Shown one piece after another: positions 52,455 through 61,797 of a stretch of 64,000 nucleotides of DNA. Below the pieces are notes generated by a model. The model did not search any database. It was not told the origin of the DNA and worked only from the letters and a program-made list of their open reading frames with translations. Where the stretch lies: contig JAHLLS010000012.1 of NCBI GenBank assembly GCA_020444045.1, forward strand, positions 1-64,000, read 5' to 3'. The stretch comes from Deltaproteobacteria bacterium (GTDB lineage: Bacteria; Desulfobacterota; Desulfobacteria; Desulfobacterales; UBA5852). Both the position numbers and the translations under genes were made by a program. Position 1 is the stretch's first letter. The number at the start of each line of letters is the position of its first letter.

Positions 52455-52925
52455 TCAAACTGGGCAGTGATCCTGCAGATTGACTTTCGCAGGCGCCATG
52501 GGAGGCAGCACTTTGACAATCCGGGGGCGGTATACCCGTTCGCGCCCCATGCGGTTGCCCATGACGCGCACGACGGCCACCGTCAGAAAAAAAGCCCCGA
52601 ACCCGAAAGCGGCCGAGCAGGCCGACGCATCGTAGGCATAATAATCCGCAAACTGCACACCTATCATGGCCCCCGCCGTCAGACCAATAATCGGAAAAAC
52701 ATACAACAAAAACGTGGCCTTGAGAAAGGCGGAGGTCTTGATATCGATCAGGATCCGGTCCCCGATCCGGGCGCCGACCTCATTGATAACTTCGACTTCC
52801 GCATCTTCCCGCTGGGCATTGCAGGTCCCGCAGGAGGAGCAACCGGCGCAGGCTTCGGACGGTAGGGTGCGGACCCAGGCCGTGTTTGCGTTGATCTTGG
52901 TAACGATTCCTTTTTCTGTCGCCAT
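52455..52925 (-). CDS. RseC/MucC-like SoxR-reducing-system protein
   Basis: A 156-residue protein with a cytosolic Cys cluster near residues 26-35 (CAGCSSCGTC), a basic/acidic beta segment (VEVINEVGARIGDRILID) and two membrane helices (FLKATFLLYVFPIIGLTAG and FGFGAFFLTVAVVRVM). This is the RseC/MucC pattern. In Rnf/Rsx-containing bacteria such proteins are linked to SoxR reduction or electron-flow control. Its position 30 bases after the RnfB-like fusion gene on the same strand supports a role with that complex. Confidence 0.88.
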   Translation of the reverse strand: MATEKGIVTKINANTAWVRTLPSEACAGCSSCGTCNAQREDAEVEVINEVGARIGDRILIDIKTSAFLKATFLLYVFPIIGLTAGAMIGVQFADYYAYDASACSAAFGFGAFFLTVAVVRVMGNRMGRERVYRPRIVKVLPPMAPAKVNLQDHCPV

Positions 52926-52955
52926 AAAAATTAACCCTTCGGCTTAATTTTTAAA

Positions 52956-55052
52956 TCAAGCGCTTTTTCTCAGATCCTGTATTTCCGTCGTCTTTTCGGT
53001 GTGCTCATAGCAAATCAGGCCGCATTGGAGACAGCGGGCCGCCTCGGCCCGGACGTCCTCCTCCGACAATCCCATCTCGAGCTGGCCCTCGCGATCCAGA
53101 TCGCGCGGCGGGACCACCGGCATGATGTGGCGAACGGTCGGTGCCACGGCATCCACCGCATCCACATTTTGAATCAGGTCGTCTTGGGTGCAAATCTTTT
53201 CCGGCACATCGGGCGTCATGCCATAGAGCATCTGGTGAATCGAGGCGGCCGCCCGCCGGCCGGCCGCTATGGCCTTGATGGCACCACTATAGTCTGTGAT
53301 GACGTCACCCGGGGCAAAAAGACCGATATCATGGCTGGCATCGGCTTTCTTGTAAGGCGGAACAGCGTTCCAGGCCAGCGGCCCTTCCGGTACGGCCTCA
53401 TTGTCCGTGGTTTCTGTTTCAGGCACGGTGCGGGTGAATATCAGTTCCGGAAACCGCCCGGCGGCCATGACGAGCGTCCCGGCCGAAGCCACGGTGGTTT
53501 CGCGCGTGTCCAGATCGGCCCACGCCACGCGCTTCAGCCGGTCTTCTTCACCCTCCAGCCGCACGATCCCGGCATTGAAGACAACCGTGACGTTCCGGCT
53601 TTCCAGGGCGCTCAGATCCTCAGGTGTCAGCGGGGCGTTTTCCCGGGTTTCCCGCATGAGCACCGTGACGGTGGATGCCCCGTGTCGCTGGCAGATCTCG
53701 GCGGCCTCCACCACCAGTTTGCCGCCCCCCATGATGACCGCATTGGCGTGAACAGTGACGCCCGGGTCGTCCTGGCGGCCAAAACGGATCAGATCGATCA
53801 GCAGGTAGGCGCCTGCGAAAACCGATTGCAGCACCTTGGCCTCGCCCCGCGCCAGGCGGCTGTCCCAACCGCCGGAAGCAAGAAAGACCGTTTCAAAGTC
53901 TTCCTTCAGAAGATCCGCTACCGTGAAATCACGGCCCATGGCCTGGTTGAGGCGGGCTTCGACCCCCATCTCCAGAATACCTTCGATATCCCAATCCAGG
54001 ATGTCGTGGGACAGACGATAGCGGGAAATGGCGCTGCGCAGCAGGCCGCCCATCCGGGCACCCGCTTCATAGACAACCGGTGAATGGCCCAGGCGTGCGC
54101 TGAAAAATGCCGCCGAAAGCCCCTCCACGCCCCCACCGACGACGGCGATGCGACGGCCGGTCTCCGGAGCCTTGAAGGGTTGGATGCGCTCGCCGGTCTC
54201 GCGTTCGGCGTCGGCCACAAAGCGTTTGACATGGTTGATCGCCACCGGTTCATCCACATACTGGCGACGGCACTGATCTTCGCAGGGACGCGGACAGATC
54301 CGGCCGATGACCGTCGGGAAGGGATTGCGCTCCTTGATGACCTGAACCGAACCCCGGTAATCCCCTTCGGCGGCGCGGTGCAGGTACTCGCGAATGTTGA
54401 TGCCGGCCGGACAGGCGCGCTGGCAGGGGGTGGTGCATTCCTCGCTGAGATACTCTTTGAGAATCCGGCGCGTCACCGACGTCAGGTTGATGATCGCCTT
54501 CGGGCAGACCCGCTCACAGGTGCCGCAGCCCGTGCATTTCACTTCATCGACCACCGGAAGGCCCTTGGGCCCCATCGTGATGGCATTGAAAGGACAGGCG
54601 CGGGCGCAGGTTCCCAGGCCGAGGCAGCCGATGGTGCAAACTTTCATGCCGCCCCCCAGCAGGGCTGCGGCCCGGCAGTCGTTCATGCCGTCATAGAGAT
54701 AGTGGGTATCCGCGTCCTGCACGCCGTAGGTGCATCCCGGGGCGGCGATGTCGGGCTCTTTGGCTTCGACACTAACCCCCAGCACCGCGGCAATCGCCTC
54801 GGCCACGTCCGGACCGGCCGCCACACAGGAGTTGGGCGCCGCACGGCCAGCCACGATGGCTTCGGCATTGGCACTGCATCCCGGCAAACCGCACCCCCCG
54901 CAATTGGCGCCGGGCAACGCATCTTCCACGGCCAGAATCTTGGGATCGACATAGACGTAGAATATTTTGGATGCCGCCGCCAGAACGACGCCGACGGTCA
55001 CACCCAGTCCGCCTAATAGGGCCAGTGACTGCAGTATTGAATCCACCATCAT
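52956..55052 (-). CDS. RnfB-like iron-sulfur protein fused to a GltD-like flavin oxidoreductase
   Basis: A 698-residue fusion. The N-terminus has one membrane helix (about 8-30), then the RnfB 4Fe-4S domain (CGGCGLPGC from residue 51, Cys76, Cys near 107). Two ferredoxin-type clusters follow near 138-190 (CTIGCLGLGTCARACP, CTGCGTCERVCP). From about 205 it matches the glutamate-synthase small-subunit/NfnB family: CTTPCQRACPAGINIREYL, CPRPCEDQC, FAD loop VVGGGVEGLSAAFF and ending LFAPGDVITDYSGAIKAIAA. It may pass electrons between a pyridine nucleotide and ferredoxin. The ATG pair at 55052/55049 has a ggagga ribosome site. Confidence 0.88.
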   Translation of the reverse strand: MMVDSILQSLALLGGLGVTVGVVLAAASKIFYVYVDPKILAVEDALPGANCGGCGLPGCSANAEAIVAGRAAPNSCVAAGPDVAEAIAAVLGVSVEAKEPDIAAPGCTYGVQDADTHYLYDGMNDCRAAALLGGGMKVCTIGCLGLGTCARACPFNAITMGPKGLPVVDEVKCTGCGTCERVCPKAIINLTSVTRRILKEYLSEECTTPCQRACPAGINIREYLHRAAEGDYRGSVQVIKERNPFPTVIGRICPRPCEDQCRRQYVDEPVAINHVKRFVADAERETGERIQPFKAPETGRRIAVVGGGVEGLSAAFFSARLGHSPVVYEAGARMGGLLRSAISRYRLSHDILDWDIEGILEMGVEARLNQAMGRDFTVADLLKEDFETVFLASGGWDSRLARGEAKVLQSVFAGAYLLIDLIRFGRQDDPGVTVHANAVIMGGGKLVVEAAEICQRHGASTVTVLMRETRENAPLTPEDLSALESRNVTVVFNAGIVRLEGEEDRLKRVAWADLDTRETTVASAGTLVMAAGRFPELIFTRTVPETETTDNEAVPEGPLAWNAVPPYKKADASHDIGLFAPGDVITDYSGAIKAIAAGRRAAASIHQMLYGMTPDVPEKICTQDDLIQNVDAVDAVAPTVRHIMPVVPPRDLDREGQLEMGLSEEDVRAEAARCLQCGLICYEHTEKTTEIQDLRKSA

Positions 55053-55218
55053 GAAATTCCTCCAGACGGGAAGCCAGATCGTGTGCGATCCGGAATTGCG
55101 GATAGTTGGTTTTATTCAAGGCGGCTCGCTGACAGCGAAGTCTGCGTTTTATAACCGCTGCCGCCGGCACCCCGTGGAGAAGAACGACCCGGGCCCAATC
55201 GACCCCTTACGGACGTCA

Positions 55219-57066
55219 CTAAAAAATGGCGTCAAATTTGCATTTGTCGTAGCAGGTCAGACATTGAATACATGTTTCTTTGTCAATACGCGCAACCTGC
55301 TTCTTCTCCCATTCAATGGCATCCACCGGACAGGCCCGGGCGCACATACCGCAGCGCGTGCAGGCCTCCGGATCCACTTCGAATTTCAGCAGCGCCACAC
55401 ACCGCTTGGCCGGACAGCGGCGCTCATAGATGTGGGCCTCATACTCGTCCCGGAAGTACCGCAGGGTCGAGAGCACAGGGTTGGGGCCGGTTTGGCCCAG
55501 CCCGCAAAGAGCGGTATCCTTGATGACCGCCGAGAGGCTTTCCAGTTCGTCCAGATCCTGCGGCTCGCCCTGGCCGTTACAGATTTTCTTCAAGAGTTCC
55601 AACTGGCGCCGGGTGCCTTCACGGCAGGGCGTACACTTGCCGCAGGATTCATCCTGGATGAAATCCATGAAGAAACGCGCCATATCCACCATGCAGGTGT
55701 TGTCGTCCATGACGATGGCCCCGCCGGACCCCATGATGGCACCGACCTTGGCAATTTCCTCGTAGTCCACCGGCGTGTCCAGGTGCTGCTCCGGCACACA
55801 CCCGCCGGAGGGCCCCCCTAGTTGGACCGCTTTGAATTTGCGTTTATTGGGGATCCCGCCGCCGATGTCGTAGATCATTCTCCGCAAGGTCGTGCCCATG
55901 GGCACTTCCACCAGTCCGATGTTATTGATGTCACCGGACAGGGCGAAGACCTTGGTTCCTTTGCTGGTCTCGGTACCGACACTGGCGTACCAGGCACCCC
56001 CCTTGAGGATGATCTGCGGGATATTGGCCAGCGTTTCCACATTGTTGAGGATGGTGGGTTTTTCCCACAACCCCTGCAGCGCCGGAAATGGTGGGCGGGG
56101 TCGCGGCATGCCGCGTTTGCCCTCGATGGAACGCATCAGCGCGGTTTCCTCGCCGCAGACAAAGGCGCCGGCGCCCTGGTAGATTTCCACGTGGAAATCA
56201 AATCCGGAATCCAGGATGTTGTCCCCGATCAGCCCGCGCTCCCGGGCCTGTTCGATGGCAATGCCCAGCCGGCGGATGGCAAGGGGATATTCGGTTCGGG
56301 CGTAAACATAGCCCCGATGGGCGTTGATGGCTTTGGCGGCGATGATCATGCCTTCCAGCACGGCATGGGGATCCGCTTCCAAGATGCTGCGGTCCATGAA
56401 TGCGCCGGGGTCGCCCTCGTCCGCGTTGCAGAGCACATACTTCACATCACCCGGACTGCCTTTGGCAAAGGACCACTTCATACCCGCCGGGAACCCGGCC
56501 CCGCCGCGCCCGCGCAACCCGGACGTCTTGACCTCTTCGATGATCTGGTCGGCCGACAGCTCGTGAAGCGCTTTGGCCACGGCCTGGTACCCGTCACGGG
56601 CGATGTAATCGTCGATAGATTCCGGGTCGATGAGCCCCTTGTTGCGCAACGCCCGGGGCATCTGGTTGGCGAAAAAAGGAATATCGTCCTGGGAGGGAAT
56701 TTTCTTCTTGGAAACCGGGTCCTTGTAAAAGTATTTTTCGACCGGTTTGCCGTTGATGATATGGTCGTCGATAATGACCGACACGTCATCCGCGGTAAGT
56801 TTCTGGTAGAAAATGTCACCGGGATGGACCACCATGATGGGCCCCATGGCGCAAAACCCGTTGCAACCCGTTTCAATCACACGGACTTTCTTCTGCAGCC
56901 CCTTTTGCGCGACTTCTTCGCGCAAGCGCTCGATAACCGCGATACTGCCGGTGGCATGACAGCCGGTGCCACCGCAGACCATCAGATGGAAGACATCCGG
57001 TTCACTGAGCACGGCCGCTGCTTTTTCCTGCACCGCATTGAGTTCCGCAATGGTGAACTTGCCCAT
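55219..57066 (-). CDS. NuoF-like NADH-binding subunit (HndC type)
   Basis: A 615-residue protein. The N-terminal 110 residues are a thioredoxin-like [2Fe-2S] domain (CGGTGCHATG, ETGCNGFCAMGP). The core has the NADH/FMN loop LRGRGGAGFPAGMKW, CNADEGDPGAFMDR, GAGAFVCGEETALM and the 4Fe-4S motif SCGKCTPCREG. The C-terminus adds two ferredoxin clusters (CTRCGMCARACP, CIQCLTCYDKC). This is the layout of HndC/HydB subunits of bifurcating hydrogenases and formate dehydrogenases. The hydrogenase subunit itself is missing here. The ATG at 57066 has an aaaggga ribosome site. Confidence 0.92.
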   Translation of the reverse strand: MGKFTIAELNAVQEKAAAVLSEPDVFHLMVCGGTGCHATGSIAVIERLREEVAQKGLQKKVRVIETGCNGFCAMGPIMVVHPGDIFYQKLTADDVSVIIDDHIINGKPVEKYFYKDPVSKKKIPSQDDIPFFANQMPRALRNKGLIDPESIDDYIARDGYQAVAKALHELSADQIIEEVKTSGLRGRGGAGFPAGMKWSFAKGSPGDVKYVLCNADEGDPGAFMDRSILEADPHAVLEGMIIAAKAINAHRGYVYARTEYPLAIRRLGIAIEQARERGLIGDNILDSGFDFHVEIYQGAGAFVCGEETALMRSIEGKRGMPRPRPPFPALQGLWEKPTILNNVETLANIPQIILKGGAWYASVGTETSKGTKVFALSGDINNIGLVEVPMGTTLRRMIYDIGGGIPNKRKFKAVQLGGPSGGCVPEQHLDTPVDYEEIAKVGAIMGSGGAIVMDDNTCMVDMARFFMDFIQDESCGKCTPCREGTRRQLELLKKICNGQGEPQDLDELESLSAVIKDTALCGLGQTGPNPVLSTLRYFRDEYEAHIYERRCPAKRCVALLKFEVDPEACTRCGMCARACPVDAIEWEKKQVARIDKETCIQCLTCYDKCKFDAIF

Positions 57067-57085
57067 AAAAATTCCCTTTCCGGTG

Positions 57086-57439
57086 TTACCAGGACCCGTC
57101 CAGCCCCCGCAATCCATTCATGTAGAGCTTTCCGATGGAGACAAACATGGAATAGTCCGTGACGAGGAGCGGCAGGTTGAAGCTTTTGGCCTGGTCGATG
57201 ATGCGCGCGGTGGGTTCCTGCCCACGGACAAACACCACAGCGCCGACCTGGGAAATCGTGGCGGTGCGAACCACTTCTTCGCTCGTCAAACCGGTCAGCA
57301 GAACGCCGTCTTTGGCCACCGCCGACAGGATCGCCTCCATGAGATCCGCGCCCCCTCCGGCCACGATGTTGCGTCCCAGGTCGTCTTCCCCCGTTAAAAC
57401 CTTGGCTTTGAGAATGTCTTTAATTTCTGATAGCTTCAT
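57086..57439 (-). CDS. DRTGG domain protein
   Basis: A 117-residue protein consisting of a single DRTGG domain (ILKAKVLTGEDDLGRNIVAG, DGVLLTG, GAVVFVRGQEPTARIIDQAK, LPLLVTDYSMF). The domain is often found with CBS or PTA proteins and between NuoE- and NuoF-like genes in anaerobes, where it may be regulatory. It lies 21 bases after the NuoE-like gene and 19 bases before the NuoF-like gene. Confidence 0.88.
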   Translation of the reverse strand: MKLSEIKDILKAKVLTGEDDLGRNIVAGGGADLMEAILSAVAKDGVLLTGLTSEEVVRTATISQVGAVVFVRGQEPTARIIDQAKSFNLPLLVTDYSMFVSIGKLYMNGLRGLDGSW

Positions 57440-57460
57440 AGCCCACCGTCACCCGATCGC

Positions 57461-57955
57461 TCATTCGTACTTCTTTAGGATTGAGACCACCTTGTCGGAG
57501 CTGACCGCGCCGTGGGTGTCACTGCCCACGACCATAACCGGTGCCAGCCCACACGCCCCCAGACAACGGACACCCTCCAGCGAAAAACGCCGGTCCTCGG
57601 ATGTTCCGCCTTCTTCGATATCAAATTCGTTGCTGATACGTGCAATCACCTCTTTGATGCCTTTGACATAACAGGCCGTCCCGGTGCAAACCTTCACCGT
57701 GTGGCGCCCCTTGGGTTCAAAAGAAAACAAGGCGTAGAACGAGGCCACACCAAAAACATCGCTGCGGGAAAGGTTCATGCCCGTGGCCACATATTCCATC
57801 AATTCCACCGGCAAATAACCTACGACATCTTGGCATTTTCGTAAAACCGCAATGACGGAACCGGCAATCGACCGATTTTGGGCGATGATGTCATCGATCT
57901 GACCCCACATGGCAGGGTCGATATCCGGGTGCTCCGGACGAAAGGCTGGCGTCAT
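57461..57955 (-). CDS. NuoE-like [2Fe-2S] subunit (HndA type)
   Basis: A 164-residue thioredoxin-like ferredoxin. The four cluster ligands are visible in VCTGTACYVKG and VRCLGACGLAPVM, and VFGVASFYALFSFEPKG is the family hallmark. It delivers electrons between NADH-oxidising NuoF-like subunit and other clusters. It is first of the four-gene set NuoE-like, DRTGG, NuoF-like, RnfB-GltD. The region upstream (57956-58203) is divergent from the PNP gene and contains both promoters; no repeat was seen in it. Confidence 0.92.
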   Translation of the reverse strand: MTPAFRPEHPDIDPAMWGQIDDIIAQNRSIAGSVIAVLRKCQDVVGYLPVELMEYVATGMNLSRSDVFGVASFYALFSFEPKGRHTVKVCTGTACYVKGIKEVIARISNEFDIEEGGTSEDRRFSLEGVRCLGACGLAPVMVVGSDTHGAVSSDKVVSILKKYE

Positions 57956-58203
57956 ATTCCGCCTCCACTAGCTGAATTTAAGTTGGATGTCCGCAAAGAT
58001 TGCGCTTATCACAATCACCTGGACTCGGCAACATTTAATAGTATCCCCGCTAGTTACAGCAGGTCGTAAAAACGACGGCAACCCCCCTCGACATCCGGCT
58101 TGCGCGTCTTGACGCCGCACACCGCCATGGTCTATAAGCCAGGCTTGCTTCGGCTTGCCGAGCACCTGCCTGAAACCCCCTTCCATCCAGGAGACCGACC
58201 CCG

Positions 58204-59022
58204 ATGGTCGAACAACAACACATCGATGCCGCGACGACCTTTCTGCGACAGTACGGCGCCATTCAGCCGACGATCGGCCTCTTGGCCGGAACCGGACTCG
58301 GCGGCGGCTTTGAAACCATGGCCGTGGACCACGCCATCGACTATGGCGCGATTCCTCATTTTCCTGTTTCGACGGTTTCCGGCCACCGGGGTCGATTGCT
58401 CCTGGGGCGTCTTCAGGGCCATGCCGCCATGGTTTTCCAGGGACGATTTCACCTGTACGAAGGATACCACCCCCGACAAGTCGTTTTCCCGATCCGGGTA
58501 ATGCAGGCGCTGGGTGTCCGCACCCTGATCGTGACCAATGCCGCCGGCGGACTGAACCCCGCCTTTCAGCCCGGTGACCTCATGCTCATCACGGACCATA
58601 TCAACCTGACCGGTGAAAACCCACTGGTGGGGCCCAACGACCCCGCCTGGGGCGTCCGCTTTCCGGACATGAGCCGTGTCTATGATACGGCCCTGGCCGA
58701 CCAGGCCCGGACCGCCGCCCGCCGCCTGGAGTGGCCCCTGCAAAGCGGCGTTTATGCCGGCCTGAAGGGGCCTTCCCTGGAGACACCGGCCGAGATCCGC
58801 TTTCTGACGACCATCGGGGCCGATGCCGTCGGGCTTTCGACCGTCCAGGAAGTGATCGCCGCCGTGCATGCCGGCATGCGCATCCTGGGTCTTTCGGTCA
58901 TCACCAACGTCAACACCCCCGACAGGCCGATTCCCGCCACCCTTGAAGACATCATCGCGGTCGCGGACCAGGCCGCCCCCCGACTGGCCCGGCTGGTCGA
59001 ACACATTCTGGAGAAGCTATAG
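58204..59022 (+). CDS. Purine nucleoside phosphorylase (PNP/MTAP family)
   Basis: A 272-residue trimeric-type nucleoside phosphorylase. Motifs: GLLAGTGLGGGFE and SGHRGRLLLG (phosphate), VTNAAGGLNPAFQPGDLMLI, GPSLETPAEI with the base-contacting Glu, GLSTVQEV and SVITNVNTPD. The Asn of VITN occupies the position of the PNP residue that binds 6-oxopurines; methylthioadenosine phosphorylases have Asp there. It should therefore prefer inosine, guanosine or methylthioinosine. It heads a five-gene operon and its stop abuts the next start. The ATG has an aggaga ribosome site. Confidence 0.9.
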   Translation: MVEQQHIDAATTFLRQYGAIQPTIGLLAGTGLGGGFETMAVDHAIDYGAIPHFPVSTVSGHRGRLLLGRLQGHAAMVFQGRFHLYEGYHPRQVVFPIRVMQALGVRTLIVTNAAGGLNPAFQPGDLMLITDHINLTGENPLVGPNDPAWGVRFPDMSRVYDTALADQARTAARRLEWPLQSGVYAGLKGPSLETPAEIRFLTTIGADAVGLSTVQEVIAAVHAGMRILGLSVITNVNTPDRPIPATLEDIIAVADQAAPRLARLVEHILEKL

Positions 59023-60354
59023 ATGAAACACGCCGACATCCTGATCATCGATGCCTGGGTCCTGACCATGGATGCCCAACGCCGTGAATTCAACCCCGGA
59101 TACCTGGCCATCAACGGGTCCAAAATCACCGCCGCCGGTCCCATGGCAGAAGCCGCCGCCTGGACGGCCGCGCGAACCCTGGATGCCAAATGCGGCATCG
59201 TCCTGCCGGGGCTGATCAACACCCATACCCATGCGGCCATGACCTGTTTTCGCGGCATGGCCGACGACTTGCCGCTGATGGACTGGCTCCAGGACCATAT
59301 TTTCCCGGCCGAAGCCCGACTCGATCACGGCCAGGTTAAAACCGGCACTCTGCTGGCCTGTGCTGAAATGATCCTGTCCGGCACCACCTGCTTCTGCGAC
59401 ATGTATCTTTTCGAGGACGCCGTGGCCGAAGCCGCTCACCAGGCCGGCATGCGGGCGGTGGTCGGGGAAGTGCTGTACGACTTCCCTTCCCCCAATTACG
59501 GTCCCATCGAGGCCGGTTTCGCCTACACCGAACAGATGGTGGCCAAATGGCGCAACGATCCCCTGATCACGATTGCCGTGGAGCCCCATTCACCCTACCT
59601 CTGCGCTCCCGACCTGCTTCGCCGGGCCGGTGAAATGGCCCGGAACCACGATATCCCGCTGGTCATCCATCTGGCCGAGACCCGCAGCGAAGTGGAGACC
59701 ATCCGTGAACGCTACGGCGTCACCCCGGTGGGCCACCTGGCCAATCTCGATCTGCTCTATCCCGGCCTGCTGGCCTGCCACGGTGTCATGCTGACGGACA
59801 ACGATATGGATCTGCTGCAATCCCAAGACGTCAAGATCGCCCACAATGCCGAGAGCAACATGAAACTGGCCTCCGGGATCGCACCGGTGCCCCAATTGCT
59901 GGCGCGGGGCATCTGCGTCAGCCTGGGCACCGACGGCTGCGCCAGCAACAACAACCTGGACCTGATGAGCGAAATGGACACCGTGGCCAAACTGCACAAG
60001 GTCAACACCCTGGATCCCACCGTGCTGGATGCCGAAACGGTCCTGGGGATGGCCACCATCGAGGGGGCCCGGGCCCTGGGGCTGGCGGACCGGATCGGGT
60101 CCCTGGAACCCGGCAAAGACGCCGATGTGATCCTGATCGACACGCGCCAGCCGCACCTGACCCCCCTCTATCATCCTGCGTCCCACCTGGTGTACGCCGC
60201 CCGGGGCGGTGACGTCAGCACCAGCATCATCAACGGACAGATCGTGATGGAAAACCGGGAACTGCGGACATTGGATCGCGAGCGGGTGATGGAGGACGTC
60301 CATCGACTGGCCCGTGCCATCTGCGCTGAATTGCCCGACGCCGTCGGACGCTGA
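59023..60354 (+). CDS. mtaD: Methylthioadenosine/S-adenosylhomocysteine deaminase-like amidohydrolase 1
   Basis: A 443-residue amidohydrolase of the MtaD/TrzA group. Metal ligands: HxH in NTHTHAAM, His in VIHLAETRSE, His in HNAESNMKLASG region and Asp in SLGTDGCASNNNLDLM. GIAPVPQLLARGI is typical. It is expected to deaminate methylthioadenosine or adenosylhomocysteine to the inosine form, which the PNP can cleave. The ATG directly follows the PNP stop codon, so the two are tightly coupled. The exact substrate cannot be read from sequence. Confidence 0.88.
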   Translation: MKHADILIIDAWVLTMDAQRREFNPGYLAINGSKITAAGPMAEAAAWTAARTLDAKCGIVLPGLINTHTHAAMTCFRGMADDLPLMDWLQDHIFPAEARLDHGQVKTGTLLACAEMILSGTTCFCDMYLFEDAVAEAAHQAGMRAVVGEVLYDFPSPNYGPIEAGFAYTEQMVAKWRNDPLITIAVEPHSPYLCAPDLLRRAGEMARNHDIPLVIHLAETRSEVETIRERYGVTPVGHLANLDLLYPGLLACHGVMLTDNDMDLLQSQDVKIAHNAESNMKLASGIAPVPQLLARGICVSLGTDGCASNNNLDLMSEMDTVAKLHKVNTLDPTVLDAETVLGMATIEGARALGLADRIGSLEPGKDADVILIDTRQPHLTPLYHPASHLVYAARGGDVSTSIINGQIVMENRELRTLDRERVMEDVHRLARAICAELPDAVGR

Positions 60355-60435
60355 ACCTCCGCCAAGTATAGCGCGGTCATCCATTTTTTTAGTGGCGTCA
60401 TGGTGGCGTCCGATTCAATTCGTTTGGGCCTGACG

Positions 60436-61797
60436 ATGTATGATCTTTTGATTCACAACGCATGGGTGGTCACCGTCAACGCACGGTGCGACGTCATCCC
60501 GGACGGAATGATCGGCATTCACGGCGATGTCATCACGCTCATCGGCCCGAAGGATCCCGACGACGCCCTGCCGGCCGCCCGGGAAACCATAGACGCCGGC
60601 GAGGGCATCGTCCTGCCCGGACTGGTGAACGCCCACACCCATCTGCCCATGACCGTGTTCCGGGGCCTGGCCGATGACCTGCCCCTGCAGGCCTGGCTCA
60701 CAGACCATATCTTCCCGGCCGAAGCCGTCCATATCACCCCCCATACCGTTCATTGGGGCACCCTCCTGGGGTGTGCCGAAATGCTGCTGGCGGGAATCAC
60801 CACCTGTTGCGACGGCTATTTTTTAGAAGACGCCGTGGCCCGGGCCGTCGCCATGACAGGCATACGAGCGGTTCTGGGACATGGCGTCATCGACTTTCCC
60901 GCGCCGGGGGTGCCAGACCCGGCCGAAAACATCCGGACCGCCGCCACGTTCGTCCGCCAATGGAAAGAACAGTCACCCCTGATTACCCCATCGATCTTCT
61001 GCCATTCCCCCTACACGTGCAGCGACAAAACGCTGTCCCGCGCCAAAGCCGCCGCCGTTGACGAAGGCGTTCTCTTTCAGATTCACGTGGCCGAAACCCG
61101 GGAAGAGATTACTGCGGACGGGGACCGAACACCGAACGGATCGCTGACAGCCAGACTGGCGCAACTAGGCCTGCTGGATGCCGACACGCTTATGGTGCAT
61201 GGCGTCTGGCTCGATCCGACGGATATCGAACGGGTCGCTCAAAGTGCATGCGGCATCGCCCACTGTCCGGAAAGCAACATGAAGCTGGCCGCAGGCATTG
61301 CCCCCGTACCGGCCTTTCTGCAGGCCGGCATCCCTGTGGGAATCGGCACCGACGGTTGCGCCAGCAACAACAACCAGGACCTTTTGCAGGAAATGGACAT
61401 GGCGGCCAAGCTCCATAAAGTGGCCGGCGGCGACCCCACTGCCATGCCGGCGCCGCAGGTACTGGCCATGGCCACCCGGGACGGTGCCCGGGCCATTGGG
61501 CTGGGTGACCATACCGGCACCATCGAAAGGGGAAAACAGGCCGATCTCGTCATCCTGGACAGCACTCACCCGGCCATGTGCCCGATTTACAACCCCGTCT
61601 CCCAAGCCGTCTATGCCGGAAGCGGCGATGTCGTGCGGGATACCATCGTTGCCGGTCGGGTGCGCGTCCGCAACCGGACCTTGGTGGACAACCAAATCCA
61701 TGACATCATGACACACGTTCGTGCAATCGGTCGTGCTATTGGAAAACTGAAGACCCATCAACCGATCGCCGACACTGAAAAAGGACCCTGCTCATGA
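60436..61797 (+). CDS. Methylthioadenosine/S-adenosylhomocysteine deaminase-like amidohydrolase 2
   Basis: A 453-residue paralogue of the preceding protein with the same metal-site motifs: NAHTHLPMT, FQIHVAETREE, HCPESNMKLAAG and GIGTDGCASNNNQDL. The regions NLDLMSEMDTVAKLHKV (copy 1) and NQDLLQEMDMAAKLHKV (copy 2) show recent common origin, but other parts differ clearly, so the substrates may differ. I used the ATG at 60436, where the family N-terminus YDLLIHNAWVVTVN begins; a start at 60400 is possible. The stop overlaps the adenine deaminase start. Confidence 0.86.
   Translation: MYDLLIHNAWVVTVNARCDVIPDGMIGIHGDVITLIGPKDPDDALPAARETIDAGEGIVLPGLVNAHTHLPMTVFRGLADDLPLQAWLTDHIFPAEAVHITPHTVHWGTLLGCAEMLLAGITTCCDGYFLEDAVARAVAMTGIRAVLGHGVIDFPAPGVPDPAENIRTAATFVRQWKEQSPLITPSIFCHSPYTCSDKTLSRAKAAAVDEGVLFQIHVAETREEITADGDRTPNGSLTARLAQLGLLDADTLMVHGVWLDPTDIERVAQSACGIAHCPESNMKLAAGIAPVPAFLQAGIPVGIGTDGCASNNNQDLLQEMDMAAKLHKVAGGDPTAMPAPQVLAMATRDGARAIGLGDHTGTIERGKQADLVILDSTHPAMCPIYNPVSQAVYAGSGDVVRDTIVAGRVRVRNRTLVDNQIHDIMTHVRAIGRAIGKLKTHQPIADTEKGPCS

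Noticed and set aside
55822-57162. 446-codon open frame antisense to the NuoF-like gene
   Set aside because: The opposite strand carries all NuoF motifs; this frame shows no family features.
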